A stretch of DNA of 64,000 nt, from the NCBI GenBank assembly GCA_030656015.1, contig JAUSNX010000004.1, positions 186,001-250,000 of the forward strand, given 5' to 3'. Of the stretch, positions 61,945-64,000 are shown piece by piece (within the stretch, counting starts at the first letter, position 1; every line of letters begins with the position of its first letter). Made by a program: the position numbers and the translations under genes. The notes beneath the pieces are model-generated. The model was not told where the DNA came from. It did no database searches and worked only from the letters and a program-made list of their open reading frames with translations. This stretch comes from Methanobacteriaceae archaeon. GTDB lineage: Archaea > Methanobacteriota > Methanobacteria > Methanobacteriales > Methanobacteriaceae.

Positions 61945-62104
61945 AAATAGAAGATTGTTTTCAAAGGTTATAAAATTACCTATAATTTAATTAATAATAT
62001 TAAATAAAATAATAACTAAGCAAAACAAAATTGATTTAAGGAATGTTCAAAAACCGGACATGATGATTAATTAAGTCTTTTATTTGATTTAATGGGTTTT
62101 AATA

Positions 62105-62260
62105 ATGAAAAAAGGAATATATCCTCCAATAAATTATGAATATTGGTAAGAACTGGATAGAATTAAGGCAGAAGTTAAAAAAGGTAACTGTCACCAGTTA
62201 AAGGAATACTTGTTTCAAATTCAGGAAATTTGGGTAACGACTTCCATAAGAATGTTTTAA
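62105..62260 (+). pseudogene. RelE-linked antitoxin gene broken by an in-frame stop
   Basis: The frame reads MKKGIYPPINYEYW, then TAA (62147-62149), then continues ELDRIKAEVKKGNCHQLKEYL and on to FQIQEIWVTTSIRMF before a second stop. The reading resumes with well-formed helical, charged sequence and ends overlapping the start of the RelE-like toxin by 31 bases, as antitoxin genes do. A single CAA or GAA to TAA change would explain the break. The alternative is that only a short peptide or an internal start product is made. Confidence 0.5.
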
Positions 62261-62499
62261 TATCCCACACCGCCCACCATAAGCTGGAAAAACTTTCTCA
62301 CAAGAACCAGGTCCAGTACCAGCATGTAGAAAAAAAGATTAAACAAATAATAAGAAATCCTGAACATTACAAACCACTAAAAGGAAATCTCAGTGGTGAA
62401 AGACGGGCCCATGTGGGCGATTTTGTATTGATTTATCATGAAGACCCAGAGAGTATTATAATTGATGATTACGATCACCATGACCGAATTTATGGTTAA
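62230..62499 (+). CDS. RelE/ParE-type toxin
   Basis: An 89-residue mRNA-interferase-like toxin. VLISHTAHHKLEKLSHKNQ at the start, then NPEHYKPLKGNLSGERRAHVGDF and VLIYHEDPESIIIDDYDHHD, the RelE core with conserved Arg and Tyr/His residues for ribosome-dependent cleavage. The start is TTG at 62230, the only start-type codon in the frame after a stop at 62185, with AGGA 5 bases upstream. The preceding antitoxin gene is broken by a stop, so either the toxin is silent or an antitoxin fragment suffices. Confidence 0.75.
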   Translation: MGNDFHKNVLISHTAHHKLEKLSHKNQVQYQHVEKKIKQIIRNPEHYKPLKGNLSGERRAHVGDFVLIYHEDPESIIIDDYDHHDRIYG

Positions 62500-62576
62500 T
62501 AGTGAGTGTTTATTGATTTTATGAATAAAAAAATTAAGTCATGAAAATTAATTATTCAAAAACACAGCGAATAAAA

Positions 62577-63764
62577 TTATTCCTCTTCAAATACACTAGC
62601 CATGACATTATCAAATATTCCATCAATCTCTTTTTTGGATTCAGCTAGTTGAGATTTTTGAATTTCTATTTCCTGCACAAAATCTGCGAATTGGTTTTGG
62701 AGATCAATGGGGGGAACCATTATTTTTATTCTTTTCATCTGAGCAATTACCAGATTTTGATTAAATGCATCTCGAGTAAATATCCTGGATTGATTATAGC
62801 AGTAATCTGAATTTAAAATATGCTCTAAAAAGAGGCCATTAATTTGATTTTCATCAAATTTCAAAACTGCTAAATGCTCACAAATAGAAAAATCATGATC
62901 ATTATCAACATATTTAGCAAATCCAGTTTTAAACCCTTTTGTATAAAGAACATCACCCTTTTCAGGACGGCATTTATTTATAAATTTTAGATAATCTGCC
63001 AGACCAATATATTTACTAGAGCCATTGTTTTTAAAATCATCAGGCCCATTTATAATATCTTTAGCAAAAATAAATGGAATTCCTTGATCTTTATAGCGAA
63101 CCGTATGTAATCCATCTTTTATGGTATAACAGGCATCACCCAATGTTTTTTCTTCCCAGATATTTGGATTTGTAAAAGGATCACCAAACATCTCCAAGAA
63201 TACCCTCTTCAAATAGTCAGCCGATAATTTTTCTGACTTTTGTCGCCATTCCTTTAATTTTTCAGCCCTTTCAAGGATTTCCACAATTTCCTTTTGGGTT
63301 TCCATGGGTGGAAGGGGAATTACAAAATTTTTTAATGCTGAACAATTAATAGATTCCTTAATTATTCCTTTGCAATTTCTATCCTTTTCTTTTTGGAATA
63401 AATTACTCCGCAGCCAGTAAAATACAAATTTTGGCAGTATTTTATCATTATTTTTAATTCTTAAACCAAAAAATCCAGTTGAATACAAATTATCACTAGA
63501 ATCAGAATCAATTAAATAAACATGAGCATTATTTTTGGCCTTAGCAAATATTATGTCATTTTCTTTAAATTCCATATTGGCATTATTAGGCCGGGAATCG
63601 TAGGTAAGCTCGACATGATAAGTTATTCTGGATGATACGGATGAATTAGTAGATATGTATTTTTTAAATCCACTGAATTTTACAACACCAGATTTGACCA
63701 TGGCCATATATTTGAAAAGATTCACCTCTTCCCATTCTGCTGCTGATGTGTATTCATCGCTCAT
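62577..63764 (-). CDS. hsdS: Type I restriction-modification specificity subunit
   Basis: DNA-recognition subunit of a type I R-M enzyme, 395 residues: first target-recognition domain (about residues 1-150), conserved spacer IPLPPMETQKEIVEILERAE with a coiled coil (about 155-195), second target-recognition domain (about 205-345), and second conserved helix MVPPIDLQNQFADFVQEIE through the C-terminus. It is complete. The modification gene hsdM would be expected upstream, i.e. beyond the window at higher coordinates; 236 bp without ORF separates them. Confidence 0.88.
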   Translation of the reverse strand: MSDEYTSAAEWEEVNLFKYMAMVKSGVVKFSGFKKYISTNSSVSSRITYHVELTYDSRPNNANMEFKENDIIFAKAKNNAHVYLIDSDSSDNLYSTGFFGLRIKNNDKILPKFVFYWLRSNLFQKEKDRNCKGIIKESINCSALKNFVIPLPPMETQKEIVEILERAEKLKEWRQKSEKLSADYLKRVFLEMFGDPFTNPNIWEEKTLGDACYTIKDGLHTVRYKDQGIPFIFAKDIINGPDDFKNNGSSKYIGLADYLKFINKCRPEKGDVLYTKGFKTGFAKYVDNDHDFSICEHLAVLKFDENQINGLFLEHILNSDYCYNQSRIFTRDAFNQNLVIAQMKRIKIMVPPIDLQNQFADFVQEIEIQKSQLAESKKEIDGIFDNVMASVFEEE

Positions 63765-64000
63765 TTAAATAACTCGTATTCGTGTAAATCTCATTAAAAA
63801 GCTGAGAAATTGATAAAATATTGTGGTAACCTTTAATATGGTTCATATAAAAATTTATTCCTAAAATTATTGTTTATAAGAAAAATGAACTTTTAAAATT
63901 TTTTATAACTTGATTCAATGGAATAAAGTTCTTCTATTATTTCATTTAAATTAGAATAATATATAATTTCGTTTTATTCATTTAAAATTTTCTTCTAATA
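63765..64000. other. Non-coding end of window upstream of hsdS
   Basis: 236 bp, AT-rich, no ORF. It may hold the promoter of hsdS, which would mean hsdS is not in one operon with the methylase. Confidence 0.45.

Noticed and set aside
62105-62260. Recoding of the in-frame stop (for example pyrrolysine) in the antitoxin frame
   Set aside because: The codon is TAA, whereas pyrrolysine uses TAG, and no selenocysteine-type TGA or obvious recoding structure is present. A nonsense mutation is simpler.

Overview
The window comes from an AT-rich archaeon of the order Methanobacteriales, most likely Methanobacterium or a close relative. The evidence is methenyl-H4MPT cyclohydrolase (Mch), a group II chaperonin (thermosome), LonB, archaeal-type PheT, ThyA, MetE and GHMP-type shikimate kinase, HMG-CoA synthase with thiolase for isoprenoid lipids, ribosomal protein S17e, Hel308, and a secreted enzyme with pseudomurein-binding repeats. 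Genes are closely packed, with strong Shine-Dalgarno sequences (GGAGG, AGGTGAT) and several TTG or GTG starts. Gaps are very AT-rich.

Layout. 1-9900: the end of a cation/H+ antiporter, small zinc-ribbon and DUF2085 proteins, endonuclease III, a small GTPase, MntP and DedA membrane proteins, aroA and valS. 10170-13046: a lone 704-aa TOPRIM protein of unknown function and a small membrane protein. 13216-22513: pheT, YjbQ, a GIN-domain lipoprotein, then a minus-strand one-carbon/methanogen block (mch, thyA, metE, an MBL-fold protein, DUF1894, DUF1890, a polytopic membrane protein). 22829-35557: GNAT, tRNA-Ala, DUF354, hypBA, prs, lonB, a five-PAS protein, cobyric acid synthase, a Usp protein and a DASS transporter. 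35978-44949: two tRNA-Gly, HMG-CoA synthase with thiolase, a rhodanese, the thermosome, a pseudomurein peptidase-like protein and a cyclase-family protein. 44965-52532: an (ATT)15 tract, then coiled-coil and PAP2 proteins and the aspartate/shikimate block aroK - chorismate mutase - rps17e - ask - dapA - dapB - asd, which links aromatic and lysine/threonine/methionine synthesis. 52907-60838: sppA, a small thioredoxin-like protein, cbiD, a GT4 glycosyltransferase, moaC, hel308 and two tandem UPF0305 genes. 60839-64000 is accessory: small winged-helix proteins, a self-regulation-like operator, a UbiA-like gene remnant, a GC-rich foldable element, a broken antitoxin beside an intact RelE-like toxin, and a type I restriction specificity subunit.

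The best candidates for something new are the stand-alone TOPRIM protein (10170-12284), which lacks the ATPase normally fused to OLD-type TOPRIM domains, and the GC-rich structured element at 61873-61944 inside the decayed accessory region. Also notable are a poly-A frame break at the start of the DASS transporter, a His replacing one Fe-S cysteine in endonuclease III, and the long perfect (ATT)15 tract. No CRISPR array, rRNA or insertion sequence was seen.
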